Shown piece by piece: positions 6,555 to 15,623 of a stretch of DNA of 64,000 bases. The position numbers and the translations under genes are program-made. The stretch is from assembly GCA_964500645.1 (NCBI GenBank), contig CAZCOH010000003.1, forward strand, positions 24,691-88,690. The letters are read 5' to 3'. Below the pieces are notes generated by a model. That model did no database searches. It was not told the origin of the DNA and saw nothing but the letters and a program-made list of their open reading frames with translations. How positions within the stretch are numbered: the stretch's first letter is position 1; each line of letters starts with the position of its first letter. Origin of the DNA: CAYFIW01 sp964500645. Lineage in GTDB: Bacteria; Chloroflexota; Dehalococcoidia; Lucifugimonadales; UBA826.

Positions 6555-8288
6555 ATGAATGACGAGGAACTTTCAAATTTAAGGTATAGAATCAGGCATT
6601 CTGCTGCGCATGTAATGGCTGATGTTGTGACCACGATGTATCCCGATGCTAAATTGGCTATTGGTCCCCCAACTGAAGATGGATTCTATTATGATTTTTT
6701 AGTTGAAAATCCTTTTTCTGATGAAGACCTTAAAAGAATAGAGCGACAGATGAAAAAAATCATCGGTCGTAATCTTTCATTTGAATATTCTGAGTATTCC
6801 CGCCAGGAAATTTTAGAAAAAAACAAGCATGAGCCTCTGAAATTAGAGGTTATTTCAGAAATTCCTGAGGGCGAAACAATCACCACATATAAGCATGGTG
6901 ATTTTGAGGATCTTTGTGCTGGCCCTCATGTTGATTCAACGGGCCAAATTCCCGCATTTAAGCTTATTAATGTTGCTGGCGCTTATTGGAGAGGGGATGA
7001 AAACAGGCCGATGCTACAGCGAATATATGGTACGGCTTGGGAAAGTAAAGAGTCTTTAGAAAAACACTTGAACAACCTAGAGGAAGCAAAGAAACGTGAT
7101 CATAGAACTCTAGGTAAAGAAATGGATTTGTTTTCTGTACATGAAGAGACTGGACCCGGTTTAATCATATGGCATCCTAAAGGTGCTAGGGTGAGAAACA
7201 TCTTCGAAAATTTTTGGAGAGAAGAACATTACAAAAGAGGATATGACTTAATTTACACGCCTAATATAGGGAGAGCAAATCTTTGGCAGACAAGTGGGCA
7301 TCTTGATTTTTTTAAAGAGAACATGTTTTCACCATCAGAAACAGACGGACAAGATTATTATCTAAAGCCCATGAATTGTCCTTTCCATATAATGTATTAC
7401 AAATCTTCCCTACGAAGTTATAGAGAACTTCCGATGAGGATAGGAGAACTTGGGACTGTTTATCGTTATGAAAGAGGTGGCACTCTTCACGGAATGATGA
7501 GAGTTAGAGGGTTTACTCAAGATGATGCACATATATTTTGCAGACCTGATCAAATTGAACATGAGATTAATAACGTTTTGGACCTCACTTTTTATTTATT
7601 GGAGGCTTTTGGCTTTAAGGATTTCACATTAAATCTATCTACACGCCCAGATAAAGCTGTTGGTTCTGATGATCAATGGGATCTCGCTGAAAATTCTCTT
7701 AGAAATACTTTGCTAAGCAGGGGATTGGATTTTGACATAGAAGAAGCGGGCGGAGCATTCTATGGCCCTAAAATAGACGTCAATATAAAGGACGCACTTG
7801 GACGATCTTGGCAATGTACTACGGTACAGTTTGATTTTAATTTACCTCAGAGATTTGGGATAACTTATATTGGGGAAGATGGAAATGAACACCAGCCATA
7901 TATGGTTCATAGAGCTATATTTGGATCTCTGGAAAGATTCATGGGTGTTTTAATTGAACACTACGGTGGTGCATTTCCGGTGTGGCTGGCTCCACTTCAG
8001 GTAAAGGTCATACCAATAGCTGATCGTCACTTTGAGTACGCAAAGAAAATCGGAAATGAAATGGATGCCTCTGGCCTACGTTGTGAAGTGGACTTAGGTA
8101 CTGATCGTATGAATTCTAAGATCAGGCAAGGACAACTTCAGAAGATCCCTTATATGATCATAGTTGGAGATAAGGAAGTCGATTCCGATACTGTGAGTGT
8201 AAGATCTAGGAATGGAGAAGACGTAGGGGTTGTTAGTTTGAAAGACTTAGTTAGTCGCATAGTTTCCGAATCAGACAATAAAGAGTAA
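6555..8288 (+). CDS. thrS: Threonyl-tRNA synthetase (TGS-less form)
   Basis: A class II synthetase of 577 residues that charges tRNA-Thr. It begins directly with the editing (tRNA-SAD) domain (HSAAHVMADVV near residue 13), so the N-terminal TGS domain of longer ThrS proteins is absent. The catalytic core has the zinc ligands Cys in MNCPFH (near residue 273), His in TQDDAHIF and His in MVHRAIFGS. The GTVYRYERGGTLHG motif 2 loop is also seen. The anticodon-binding domain starts near residue 475. ATG 6555 is preferred to an in-frame TTG at 6537 because GTGAGG sits in the right place upstream. The gene is followed by infC-rpmI-rplT, a common arrangement. Confidence 0.96.
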   Translation: MNDEELSNLRYRIRHSAAHVMADVVTTMYPDAKLAIGPPTEDGFYYDFLVENPFSDEDLKRIERQMKKIIGRNLSFEYSEYSRQEILEKNKHEPLKLEVISEIPEGETITTYKHGDFEDLCAGPHVDSTGQIPAFKLINVAGAYWRGDENRPMLQRIYGTAWESKESLEKHLNNLEEAKKRDHRTLGKEMDLFSVHEETGPGLIIWHPKGARVRNIFENFWREEHYKRGYDLIYTPNIGRANLWQTSGHLDFFKENMFSPSETDGQDYYLKPMNCPFHIMYYKSSLRSYRELPMRIGELGTVYRYERGGTLHGMMRVRGFTQDDAHIFCRPDQIEHEINNVLDLTFYLLEAFGFKDFTLNLSTRPDKAVGSDDQWDLAENSLRNTLLSRGLDFDIEEAGGAFYGPKIDVNIKDALGRSWQCTTVQFDFNLPQRFGITYIGEDGNEHQPYMVHRAIFGSLERFMGVLIEHYGGAFPVWLAPLQVKVIPIADRHFEYAKKIGNEMDASGLRCEVDLGTDRMNSKIRQGQLQKIPYMIIVGDKEVDSDTVSVRSRNGEDVGVVSLKDLVSRIVSESDNKE

Positions 8289-8310
8289 ATGAAAAATCGG
8301 ATTTGATATG

Positions 8311-8339
8311 TTGAACGAAGTTTGATGGTGTGCTATATT
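8311..8339 (+). promoter_or_regulatory. Sigma-70-type promoter for infC-rpmI-rplT
   Basis: TTGAAC (8311-8316) and TATATT (8334-8339) are separated by 17 bases, in the 110-base gap between thrS and infC. The transcript would start near 8346 and run directly into a small perfect hairpin (CTCAGT 8348-8353 with ACTGAG 8360-8365) before the infC start. Confidence 0.6.
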
Positions 8340-8398
8340 CGAAGTGGCTCAGTGTTGTTACTGAGTTGTTCATATTTACAAGTAAACGGAGAAATAAC

Positions 8399-8965
8399 AT
8401 AGCTAAAAATTATCGGGTTAATGACAGAATAAGGGTTCCATCAGTGCTTCTTGTGGATGACAAGGGAAATCAACTGGGGGAAATGTCAACCCCAGATGCC
8501 ATTGCCCTGGCCAGTGAAAGAGGGTTGGATTTGGTTGAGGTAGCTCCTGCAGCTGAGCCTCCTGTGTGCCGCATTCTAAACTACGGAAAATTTAGATATG
8601 AGGCTACTAGAAAGGAACGTGAGGCAAGGAAAGCGAACAAAGCAAAATCTAAAAATCAACTTAGGGAAGTCAGGATGAAGACGAGGATAGGAGAGCACGA
8701 TAGGCTTTCTAAGACTAGGCTTGTGAAGAGATTGATGTCCCAAGGTTCAAAAGTAAAAGTTTCCATAATTTTTAGGGGTAGAGAGATGCAGCATCCCCAA
8801 ATAGGGATGGACCTGCTTAAAATTGTTGCTGAGGATCTCGGAGAGGACGCTGTTCTTGATAAGGCTCCGTCGTTTGAAGGGAGATTTTTGGCGATGGTTT
8901 TGGCTCCAAGTGCATCACTAAAAAAATCAGTACAGAATAAGGAACTCGAGAGTGCCAAAGCTTAA
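8399..8965 (+). CDS. infC: Translation initiation factor IF-3, AUA start codon
   Basis: This 188-residue protein is IF-3, which discriminates start codons and keeps ribosomal subunits apart. The conserved N-terminus AKNYRVNDRIR is immediately preceded by ATA at 8399, and CGGAGA lies six bases upstream. A longer frame without a ribosome site extends to 8330 but adds residues foreign to IF-3. infC genes classically use non-AUG starts (AUU, AUC, AUA) for autoregulation, so ATA is the best call. The C-terminal domain (VKVSIIFRGREMQHPQIG) is intact. rpmI overlaps its 3' end by 14 bases. Confidence 0.93.
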   Translation: MAKNYRVNDRIRVPSVLLVDDKGNQLGEMSTPDAIALASERGLDLVEVAPAAEPPVCRILNYGKFRYEATRKEREARKANKAKSKNQLREVRMKTRIGEHDRLSKTRLVKRLMSQGSKVKVSIIFRGREMQHPQIGMDLLKIVAEDLGEDAVLDKAPSFEGRFLAMVLAPSASLKKSVQNKELESAKA

Positions 8966-9149
8966 GACCCACAAAGGGGCAAAAAAAAGATTTAAAGTCA
9001 GCGGCTCAGGTAAACTTTTAAGAATGAAAGGTATGAGCAGCCACCTTCGTAGGAAAAAACCAAAGAGAGTCAAAAGGTTGTATGACAGCAAATTGCCTGT
9101 CAGTGATGCGGATGTTCCAAGACTTAAAAAGTTACTTCCATACGAATAA
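8952..9149 (+). CDS. rpmI: Ribosomal protein bL35
   Basis: A basic 65-residue protein with the bL35 signature (MPKLKTHKGAKKRFKVSGSG, then a KGMSSHLRRKKPKR stretch). It starts at GTG 8952 inside the infC 3' end, with AAGGAAC upstream within infC, which implies translational coupling to infC. Its length is normal for the family. It is the middle gene of the conserved infC-rpmI-rplT operon. Confidence 0.95.
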   Translation: MPKLKTHKGAKKRFKVSGSGKLLRMKGMSSHLRRKKPKRVKRLYDSKLPVSDADVPRLKKLLPYE

Positions 9150-9176
9150 TAATCAATTGATTTGTAGGAGATAGAT

Positions 9177-9542
9177 TTGACAAGGATAAAAGGCGGCGTA
9201 ACTCGACGCCGTAGACACAAAAAAATTCTCGGGATGACCAAAGGTCATCAAGGTGTGAGGCACAGGTTATATAGACGAGCCCATGAATCTATGATTCATG
9301 CAGGTCAATATGCCTACGATCATAGGAAGCAGAAAAAAGGTGATATGCGAAGGCTTTGGAATATCAGGATCAATGCTGCCGCTAGAGCTAATGGGATAAA
9401 GTACAGCCAACTCATACATGGACTTAACTTGGCGGGTATAGAAATCAATAGGAAAATGCTGGCGGAGTTAGCGGTTAGTGATATTGATGCATTTTCTGCG
9501 ATCGTTGCTGAAGCCCAGTCCGCTCTTGAGGAAGCTGCCTAA
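9177..9542 (+). CDS. rplT: Ribosomal protein bL20
   Basis: A basic 121-residue protein with the bL20 pattern: TRIKGGVTRRRRHKKILG at the N-terminus, GHQGVRHRLYRRAHESMIHA, and RRLWNIRINAAARANG. The start is TTG 9177, fixed by a clean AGGAG (9166-9170) six bases upstream. It is the last gene of the operon. In other bacteria bL20 binds its own leader to repress the operon; no such element was identified here. A convergent sco gene ends 55 bases downstream. Confidence 0.96.
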   Translation: MTRIKGGVTRRRRHKKILGMTKGHQGVRHRLYRRAHESMIHAGQYAYDHRKQKKGDMRRLWNIRINAAARANGIKYSQLIHGLNLAGIEINRKMLAELAVSDIDAFSAIVAEAQSALEEAA

Positions 9543-9596
9543 AAACCTGATTATAATTGAATCTCTTTTCCTCAAAGGTTATAGAATTGTCTCTGG

Positions 9597-10205
9597 TTAC
9601 CATTTAGATACTATGGATATGTCTTTAGCCAGGTCTTCCGTCGTTATTGGGTTTGTGTGAATTACTCTGGGTTTGCCAGTCCTATCTATTATGTATATAG
9701 GGGAAGTGTGTACAACTTGGTATTTTTCCTGAAACAATGATTTTAGAGACTTTTGACTATCAGCGATTTCGCCTTTCTGAGGATTTATAAAATATGCATC
9801 CCAGATCAAGTCTAATTCAGATTGTGCTCCTGATAAATAAACCCAGTTACCTGGTAAGTCCCACTTATTCATAAATGAAACCCTAGATTCTCTGTTATCT
9901 CTATGTGGGTCTACAGAGATAATGTGTACGTCGATTTCTGACTGAGACTCTAAACTGTTCATGGCTTTTTTAATTTTTGAGGTGACTATAGGACAAACAT
10001 CCGTGCAATTTGTAAACATGAATGTAAGCACAGTAGGTTTGTCAGTTCTGCTTGAAATACTCTGGCCTAGGTGGTCATTGAGAACGTATTCGTGTCCTTG
10101 GTGATTAGATAATTTTGTACCTAATAGTTCATTATTGGTATCGTTTGCAGAACAACCAACTAAGGAAATTATAGAAAATATAGCAACAATTATCGGATAG
10201 TACAA
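9597..10205 (-). CDS. Sco1/SenC family copper chaperone, lipoprotein
   Basis: This thioredoxin-fold protein delivers copper to the CuA centre of cytochrome c oxidase subunit II. The copper-binding CxxxC (FTNCTDVCPI, near residue 66) and the conserved His in YQVVHTSPIY are present. The N-terminus is a lipoprotein signal peptide with a lipobox ending at VGC (Cys18), placing it on the outer face of the membrane. The start is TTG 10205. It is the last gene of the ctaA-to-sco operon. Confidence 0.92.
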   Translation of the reverse strand: MYYPIIVAIFSIISLVGCSANDTNNELLGTKLSNHQGHEYVLNDHLGQSISSRTDKPTVLTFMFTNCTDVCPIVTSKIKKAMNSLESQSEIDVHIISVDPHRDNRESRVSFMNKWDLPGNWVYLSGAQSELDLIWDAYFINPQKGEIADSQKSLKSLFQEKYQVVHTSPIYIIDRTGKPRVIHTNPITTEDLAKDISIVSKW

Positions 10206-10261
10206 ACTGTATCGGGGGAACCTAGGGTTATTGTATTTTGTCAGTCCTATAATACTGTACT

Positions 10262-10468
10262 CTAGTTTTTTTCGGTGTTCCGTTCCAAAAGATATGCGAT
10301 TACTGGAGTTAAAATTAATAAGGCCATACCTATAATTATGACGCCTCCGGTGCTTAATGACGTGTTGTGGTGAACTTGGTAAAAAACGTACCCAAGTACT
10401 ATCGCAAAGGCTGCTATAAACGCTAGCGATACAACCGGGACAATTATAGACAGAGCTACCTTATTCAT
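10262..10468 (-). CDS. Small two-helix membrane protein of the oxidase operon
   Basis: A 68-residue protein with two predicted transmembrane helices (IIVPVVSLAFIAAFAIVLGYV and GGVIIIGMALLILTPVIAYLL) and a charged tail. ATG 10468 is chosen because TAGGAG lies seven bases upstream; a longer frame to 10510 has no such support. It sits between ctaG and sco, so a role in oxidase structure or assembly is inferred from position only. I do not recognise the family. Confidence 0.7.
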   Translation of the reverse strand: MNKVALSIIVPVVSLAFIAAFAIVLGYVFYQVHHNTSLSTGGVIIIGMALLILTPVIAYLLERNTEKN

Positions 10469-10539
10469 TTGTTCTCCTAATATGTGACCGCAAAAAGATT
10501 CAGCTACCACATTTTAATAAATTGCACATCACGTTTCAA

Positions 10540-11337
10540 TTATAAAGCTGTTTCGTCTTTTGAACCTTCATCAAACCACTTAAAAAATGTAATTATTATT
10601 AATATTAGGAATAGGAATCCACTTCCCACTTTCATTATAATGCCACCGATTTGCTGATCCCAAAGTGGACTGATATTCCAAATTCTTGGAGCTTCTATGT
10701 AGTGCGAATATATTGGCTCTTGTGAAAAAGTGATTATCCCAAAAACTATGATTTGCGCTAATGACATTACGAATAAATAGATTAATTGTATGGGATAGGA
10801 AAGTCTTGGTAGTTCAGGAACTTTACTCGATAAAGGCCACCACATAATGAAAGCAGCAACCATAAATAGGATATGTTCGCCTACATGTATTGAATGAAAA
10901 GTGACAGATAAATTATATAGGACGGGAAGATGCCAAATGGAAAATACCATGTTGAATATTACAATAGCTGCTATCGGATGGAAGATTAATTTGAATATCC
11001 TGAGTACCGTTCGGTTTCTTAGTAAAGGACTAATGAGCCAGGCCGGAGTTCCTAATATGATTAGAGGAGGGGATACTAAAGTTAGTAAGACATGCTGAAG
11101 CATGTGTGCGCTAAATAGGTACTGATCGCTTAATATATGGAGGGGTGACAATAGACATAAAAATATAACTAAAATTCCAGTGGTGAAAAGAGTTGTCTGA
11201 CCTTGATCAATACTTGGTGAAAGATTATATTTTTTTCTAATTGGTCCGATTCCAATGAAATATATCGTAAGAAAAGCTGTTAGGCCTATTAAAGCGTCTG
11301 GGTGACCATGCCAGTGAAGCCAGATAGACTCACTCAT
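10540..11337 (-). CDS. ctaG: CtaG (caa3-type) cytochrome oxidase assembly protein
   Basis: A polytopic membrane protein of 265 residues matching the caa3_CtaG family. Conserved histidine-bearing segments are seen at HWHGHPDALIG (near residue 8), SAHMLQHVLLTLVSPPLIILG (near residue 77) and HVGEHILFMVAAFIMWWP (near residue 150). The family is needed for maturation of caa3-type oxidases, possibly in copper insertion. This family is distinct from the Cox11-type protein that is also called CtaG. ATG 11337 is the start, and the gene follows the subunit IV gene in the operon. Confidence 0.9.
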   Translation of the reverse strand: MSESIWLHWHGHPDALIGLTAFLTIYFIGIGPIRKKYNLSPSIDQGQTTLFTTGILVIFLCLLSPLHILSDQYLFSAHMLQHVLLTLVSPPLIILGTPAWLISPLLRNRTVLRIFKLIFHPIAAIVIFNMVFSIWHLPVLYNLSVTFHSIHVGEHILFMVAAFIMWWPLSSKVPELPRLSYPIQLIYLFVMSLAQIIVFGIITFSQEPIYSHYIEAPRIWNISPLWDQQIGGIIMKVGSGFLFLILIIITFFKWFDEGSKDETAL

Positions 11338-11394
11338 ATTATGATCAACCTGCCAAACCTGTAGTCATATGAGACTTTGGTAAATATAGTCAGT

Positions 11395-11706
11395 TTATAT
11401 TAGAGCTTGAAATAGGAACATTAGTGCAAATATGACTGCGGTGGCTAAAATGAATCCGCCAACAAACATGTAGCTAAACAGTTTGTGGTCGAATTTCAAA
11501 TGCATGTAGTACATGGCAACTAATGCAAATTTTCCTGCAGAAAGCACAAATAATACCGGGATTATCCAATGACCAAGCCATTCTAAGTAGAATATGCCCA
11601 CTTCAATTGCCGTAACAACCGAAAGTATCATGGCTATTTTGAAGTACAGTCCCGCGGTTGGATGACCTTCGTCGTGACTTTCTACCACAGATGTATCTTG
11701 ACTCAT
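11395..11706 (-). CDS. ctaF: Cytochrome c oxidase subunit IV (caa3 type)
   Basis: A 103-residue protein with three predicted membrane helices. It has the COX4_pro pattern, including the FALVAMYYMHLKFD segment. ATG 11706 is taken because GGAGAT lies just upstream; the longer frame to 11799 would run back into ctaE. The gene begins 17 bases after the ctaE stop. It is a structural subunit without redox cofactors. Confidence 0.88.
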   Translation of the reverse strand: MSQDTSVVESHDEGHPTAGLYFKIAMILSVVTAIEVGIFYLEWLGHWIIPVLFVLSAGKFALVAMYYMHLKFDHKLFSYMFVGGFILATAVIFALMFLFQALI

Positions 11707-11723
11707 TTGATCTCCATTTCCTA

Positions 11724-12488
11724 TCAGTATCCTGGGAATACTCCGAACAGATAGACTACAGTGAATATTACTATCCAAACTACGTCTACAAAGTGCCAAT
11801 AAAGTGCTGCTAGATCTAGGTCCAAGTTTTTCTCAGGAGTGACAATTCCTCGCTTAAATGATAAGAAAAATATAGACAAAAGCCATACCACTCCCAAAGT
11901 GACATGAGCACCATGGAAGCCAGTAAGTGTAAAGAAAGTGGTGCCAAACAAATTTGTTTGAGGCTTGAGGCCGTATTTTTCATCTACATGGTGATCGGTT
12001 TTAACAAGACCGTTTTCATCAATACATTCCTTATTGAAAAAGTGTTCATCACCAGGTTTTACGTGCTTGCCTTGAGCTATATCTTCGCCAATTTCAGAGC
12101 ATTCGAAATGCACATGGTAGTTTGCAAAACTGGCGAATTCATATACTTGGAAGCCTATAAAAGTTGAACCCATTATTGCAGTAGATACCATCCAGATACG
12201 AAAACCCTTTATGTTTCCACGGGTTAGTGCAGCATAGGCTAAAACCATGCTCATACTACTGATCAGAAGTACGAACGTGCTAACAGATGTTACTGGTATA
12301 TCGAAAACATCCATAGGCATAGCCCCTGATAGGCTTTTACCTTTGTATACCAAGTACGTCGCTATTAACGACCCGAAAAACATGCAGTCAGACCCTAGGA
12401 ATGCCCACATCAGCATTTTCCTGTGGTTTAGACCAGTGTATGTCTCCTCGTGTTCGCCGTGTACAGGCGCTGTATGTTCTTGTGCCAA
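11724..12488 (-). CDS. ctaE: Cytochrome c oxidase subunit III
   Basis: A 254-residue COX3 protein with the RKMLMWAFLGSDCMFFGSL start of the helical core and the TGFHGAHVTLG and LYWHFVDVVWIVIFTVVYL signatures. A hydrophilic insert of about 55 residues, rich in His, Asp and Glu (near residues 122-180), interrupts the usual helices and is unusual for this subunit. The start is TTG 12488, with GAGGC upstream. It lies 15 bases after ctaD. Confidence 0.95.
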   Translation of the reverse strand: MAQEHTAPVHGEHEETYTGLNHRKMLMWAFLGSDCMFFGSLIATYLVYKGKSLSGAMPMDVFDIPVTSVSTFVLLISSMSMVLAYAALTRGNIKGFRIWMVSTAIMGSTFIGFQVYEFASFANYHVHFECSEIGEDIAQGKHVKPGDEHFFNKECIDENGLVKTDHHVDEKYGLKPQTNLFGTTFFTLTGFHGAHVTLGVVWLLSIFFLSFKRGIVTPEKNLDLDLAALYWHFVDVVWIVIFTVVYLFGVFPGY

Positions 12489-12503
12489 ACTATTTAGCCT
12501 CTC

Positions 12504-14372
12504 TTAGTGTCCACTATCTTCATCTGGGTCATTCACAGGTTCAAGAGACCAAGCATAAACCCCTACAAAACCGATGAAGGTGCCGATTATTGCTATCGCC
12601 CACGGAACGATCAGATCATTGAATACGACGCCGTATGCTGCAATGAAAACTCCCAAAGATACAACGAGCGGCCAATATGAAGGCTGAGGGAGGTGGATTC
12701 CGTGGCCACTTTCTTCTTCGTAACCTCCGGATCCTCCGGAAGCAGGAACCTCTCTATGGGGATTACCTTGCTTTGTCGCCCACCAGTCATCTAATGATCT
12801 CACAACAGGTATCTCTTTGAAATTGTATTCTGGCGGCGGTGAAGGTATGGACCATTCAAGTGTCCGTGCATCCCATGGATCCCCTGGTGCAGGCTCTCCG
12901 TTTTTCCAACTGTTTACCATGTTGTAGATAAAGACAAGGAATCCGGCGATTAGTATAAATACCCCGAATGTGGATACACCATTCCATAGTTCCCATCCCA
13001 TTCCATCTACATAGGTGTATATCCTGCGTGGCATACCGTCGAGCCCAACAAAATGCATAGGGAAGAAAGACAGGTTTTGACCAATCATCATCAACCAGAA
13101 ATGTATCTGCCCTTGTTTTTCATTGAACATCTTTCCAGAGAACTTAGGGAACCAAAAATAAACTCCGGACATCAGAGCCATGATGGCCCCACCGAACAAC
13201 ACATAATGAATATGTGCAGGTATGAAATATGTGTCTTGTTGTTGTGCGTCTGAAGCGGAAACTGCGTGCATGACTCCACTGATTCCACCGATCAAAAACA
13301 TTGCTATGAATCCCAATGAGAAAACCATGGGAGTATTTAGTCTTAACGAACCTCCCCATACTGTCCCCATCCAGTTAAAAACCTTAATCCCGGTAGGTAC
13401 GGCTATAAGCATAGTCGTTATTGTAAATACAGCGTTTGCAACAGGGCCAAGTCCCACTGTAAACATATGATGGCTCCAAACCATCCACCCCATGAAGGCA
13501 ATTATAGCTCCGGCGAGCACAACAGTTGTGTAACCGAATAGAGGTTTTTTCGAAAATACAGGTATAACTTCTGACACTATACCCATCGCAGGTAGGATCA
13601 ATATGTATACCTCAGGGTGGCCAAAAACCCAAAAAAGATGCTGCCAAAGAACTACGCTTCCACCTTGCGCTACATTGAAAAAGTTAAAGGCGAAGTATCT
13701 ATCGAAGGTGAGTTCTATAAGTGCGACGGTAATTACCGGAAATGCAAGTACTAACAATATAGCTGTTAGAAAGCTCATCCACGTAAACAAAGGCATCCTC
13801 ATCATGGTCATGCCTGGTGCTCTCATATTTATGATCGTCACTATAAAATTGAATGCGGCGGCTAGAGAGGCTATCCCTAGTACCTGCAAGCTAATAATCC
13901 AAAAATCAATTCCTTTACCTGGATTTTGGTCAATTGAAGTTAAGGGAGCGTATCCGAACCATCCAGCGTCGGTTGCTCCTCCTATCCAACTGAGTTTTAG
14001 CATTATTGCTCCTGCTAAAAATGTCCAGTAGCTAAACGCATTAAGTCGAGGGAATGCAACGTCACGCGCCCCTATTTGGAGGGGGATTAGAAAGTTGAAA
14101 AATGCGGCACCCATGGGCATTATGGCTAGAAATATCATGGTTGTACCGTGCATAGTAAATAGCTGGTTGTAAACAGCTGCACTCACTATGTCCAACTCGG
14201 GGCCACTTAGTTGGATTCTCATTAAGGTTGCTTCTATACCACCCGTTATGAAAAGAATAAAAGCCGTGACACCGTATAGTATCCCGATCTTTTTGTGATC
14301 TATTGTCGTTATCCAGTTCCATATTCCTGTCGGATGGACCGGTCTGGGTATCGCTAACGGGAATGTACTCAC
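12504..14372 (-). CDS. ctaD: Cytochrome c oxidase subunit I (A-type haem-copper oxidase)
   Basis: The catalytic subunit, 622 residues, carries haem a, haem a3 and CuB. Visible ligands and channel motifs include FTMHGTTMIF (low-spin haem His), GHPEVYILILPAMG (CuB His, cross-linked Tyr and the A1-type Glu), VWSHHMFTVG (CuB His pair) and PAHIHYVLFGG (haem a3 and a ligands). The C-terminus carries a hydrophilic linker and two extra membrane helices beyond the usual twelve. The start is GTG 14372. The GHPEVY Glu indicates the A1 subtype, a proton-pumping oxidase. Confidence 0.97.
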   Translation of the reverse strand: MSTFPLAIPRPVHPTGIWNWITTIDHKKIGILYGVTAFILFITGGIEATLMRIQLSGPELDIVSAAVYNQLFTMHGTTMIFLAIMPMGAAFFNFLIPLQIGARDVAFPRLNAFSYWTFLAGAIMLKLSWIGGATDAGWFGYAPLTSIDQNPGKGIDFWIISLQVLGIASLAAAFNFIVTIINMRAPGMTMMRMPLFTWMSFLTAILLVLAFPVITVALIELTFDRYFAFNFFNVAQGGSVVLWQHLFWVFGHPEVYILILPAMGIVSEVIPVFSKKPLFGYTTVVLAGAIIAFMGWMVWSHHMFTVGLGPVANAVFTITTMLIAVPTGIKVFNWMGTVWGGSLRLNTPMVFSLGFIAMFLIGGISGVMHAVSASDAQQQDTYFIPAHIHYVLFGGAIMALMSGVYFWFPKFSGKMFNEKQGQIHFWLMMIGQNLSFFPMHFVGLDGMPRRIYTYVDGMGWELWNGVSTFGVFILIAGFLVFIYNMVNSWKNGEPAPGDPWDARTLEWSIPSPPPEYNFKEIPVVRSLDDWWATKQGNPHREVPASGGSGGYEEESGHGIHLPQPSYWPLVVSLGVFIAAYGVVFNDLIVPWAIAIIGTFIGFVGVYAWSLEPVNDPDEDSGH

Positions 14373-14427
14373 TTATGCGCCTCGCTTTTCAAAGACGGTG
14401 ATTTCTTTTTTAAAGTGTCCAAATTGT

Positions 14428-15543
14428 TCATTTAAGCGTTGTCAGATATGAAACTAAAGCAGATAGTTGATTCTCTGTTAAAGCTCTGTCAGGGTCAGTG
14501 TAAACAGCAGCTTGTGCAGACATAATGTTCCCCTGTTTTATTGACTCTGGGTTTTCTATCCATTTCCTCAGGTTTTCTTGTAGATAGCCATCATTTACCG
14601 GACCACCATGTCCATCGGTATTATCCAACATTCCTGCTGCGAGATCTCTTCTAGAAGCTACATGAGCCAGGTTCGGGCCTACTCTTCCCTTGGAACCTTT
14701 TTTGACTACGGTTTTTAACGCGTGGCAACCGCTGCATCCGGCACTTTTAAAGGTTGCAGATCCTTCTTCCACAAGTGGATCAGTGGACACCAAGGCTGGT
14801 TTCGATTGTTCTGAGAGCCATTTGTCGAAATCTGATTTTTCTACGGCTATCACTTTAAACTTCATATTGGCATGAGAAGTACCACAGTATTCCGCACACT
14901 GACCATAGTATTCTCCGGGTTCGTCCGCTTGAAACCACATGTAGTTTCCTTCGGATGGCACCATGTCCACTTTACCTGCTAATTTTGGTACCCAAAAACT
15001 GTGGATAACATCCACTGACTCGAGGTTGATTTTGATAGGCTCGTTGATTGGTATATATACCTCGTTGGCAGATACAATCTCTTCCTCTGGATTATCGGGA
15101 TTAGGGTATCTAAATTCAAACCACCATTGGTGACCTATTGCCTCAAGAGTATATTCGTCTTTTGCTGTGTTGGGAGCATCGCTAGCGTAGAAAAGAGCAT
15201 CAATAGTTGGGAACATTAATATGGCGAGTAATATCAATGGTATTACAGTCCATGTTATCTCTAATTTATGATTGCCGTGTGTCTGCTGAGGTATATCATC
15301 TTCGTTTTTCATTCGATATTTAAATATCGAATAGATCAATACCGCTTCGACTAAGACGAAGACTATCATCCCTCCGGCCAAGATCCACCAGAAAATATTC
15401 AATTGGGATTCCGCTACGGGCCCTCTAGGGTCGAAAGTAGATTGATTATTATCAGGATTGATAATGACGCAGCCTGCCAAAAGGGCGGTCATGGCTAAAG
15501 CCGCTAGGAGAGATGTTATCTTACTACGTAGGGAAGATTTCAT
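14428..15543 (-). CDS. ctaC: Cytochrome c oxidase subunit II fused to cytochrome c
   Basis: A 371-residue subunit with a lipoprotein signal (lipobox LLAGC), two membrane helices, the cupredoxin CuA domain (HSFWVPKLAGKVDM and CAEYCGTSHANM) and a C-terminal cytochrome c domain with CSGCH near residue 268. The fused haem c makes this a caa3-type oxidase that accepts electrons from a soluble or membrane-bound c-type donor. ATG 15543 is preferred over upstream in-frame starts because it places the signal peptide correctly. The ctaD start lies 55 bases further on. Confidence 0.95.
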   Translation of the reverse strand: MKSSLRSKITSLLAALAMTALLAGCVIINPDNNQSTFDPRGPVAESQLNIFWWILAGGMIVFVLVEAVLIYSIFKYRMKNEDDIPQQTHGNHKLEITWTVIPLILLAILMFPTIDALFYASDAPNTAKDEYTLEAIGHQWWFEFRYPNPDNPEEEIVSANEVYIPINEPIKINLESVDVIHSFWVPKLAGKVDMVPSEGNYMWFQADEPGEYYGQCAEYCGTSHANMKFKVIAVEKSDFDKWLSEQSKPALVSTDPLVEEGSATFKSAGCSGCHALKTVVKKGSKGRVGPNLAHVASRRDLAAGMLDNTDGHGGPVNDGYLQENLRKWIENPESIKQGNIMSAQAAVYTDPDRALTENQLSALVSYLTTLK

Positions 15544-15623
15544 TAATTGTGCTTCCGAGTCCACTTCAATTATATTTATACTCAATCACAAGGGAAAAAT
15601 CTATCAAATTTCCCCTTGCTGAG

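Noticed and set aside
8330..8398. N-terminal extension of IF-3
   Set aside because: Overlaps the promoter -10 and leader hairpin, has no ribosome site, and is not conserved in IF-3.
13603..14031. 142-residue plus-strand frame opposite ctaD
   Set aside because: A shadow of the strongly conserved ctaD coding frame.
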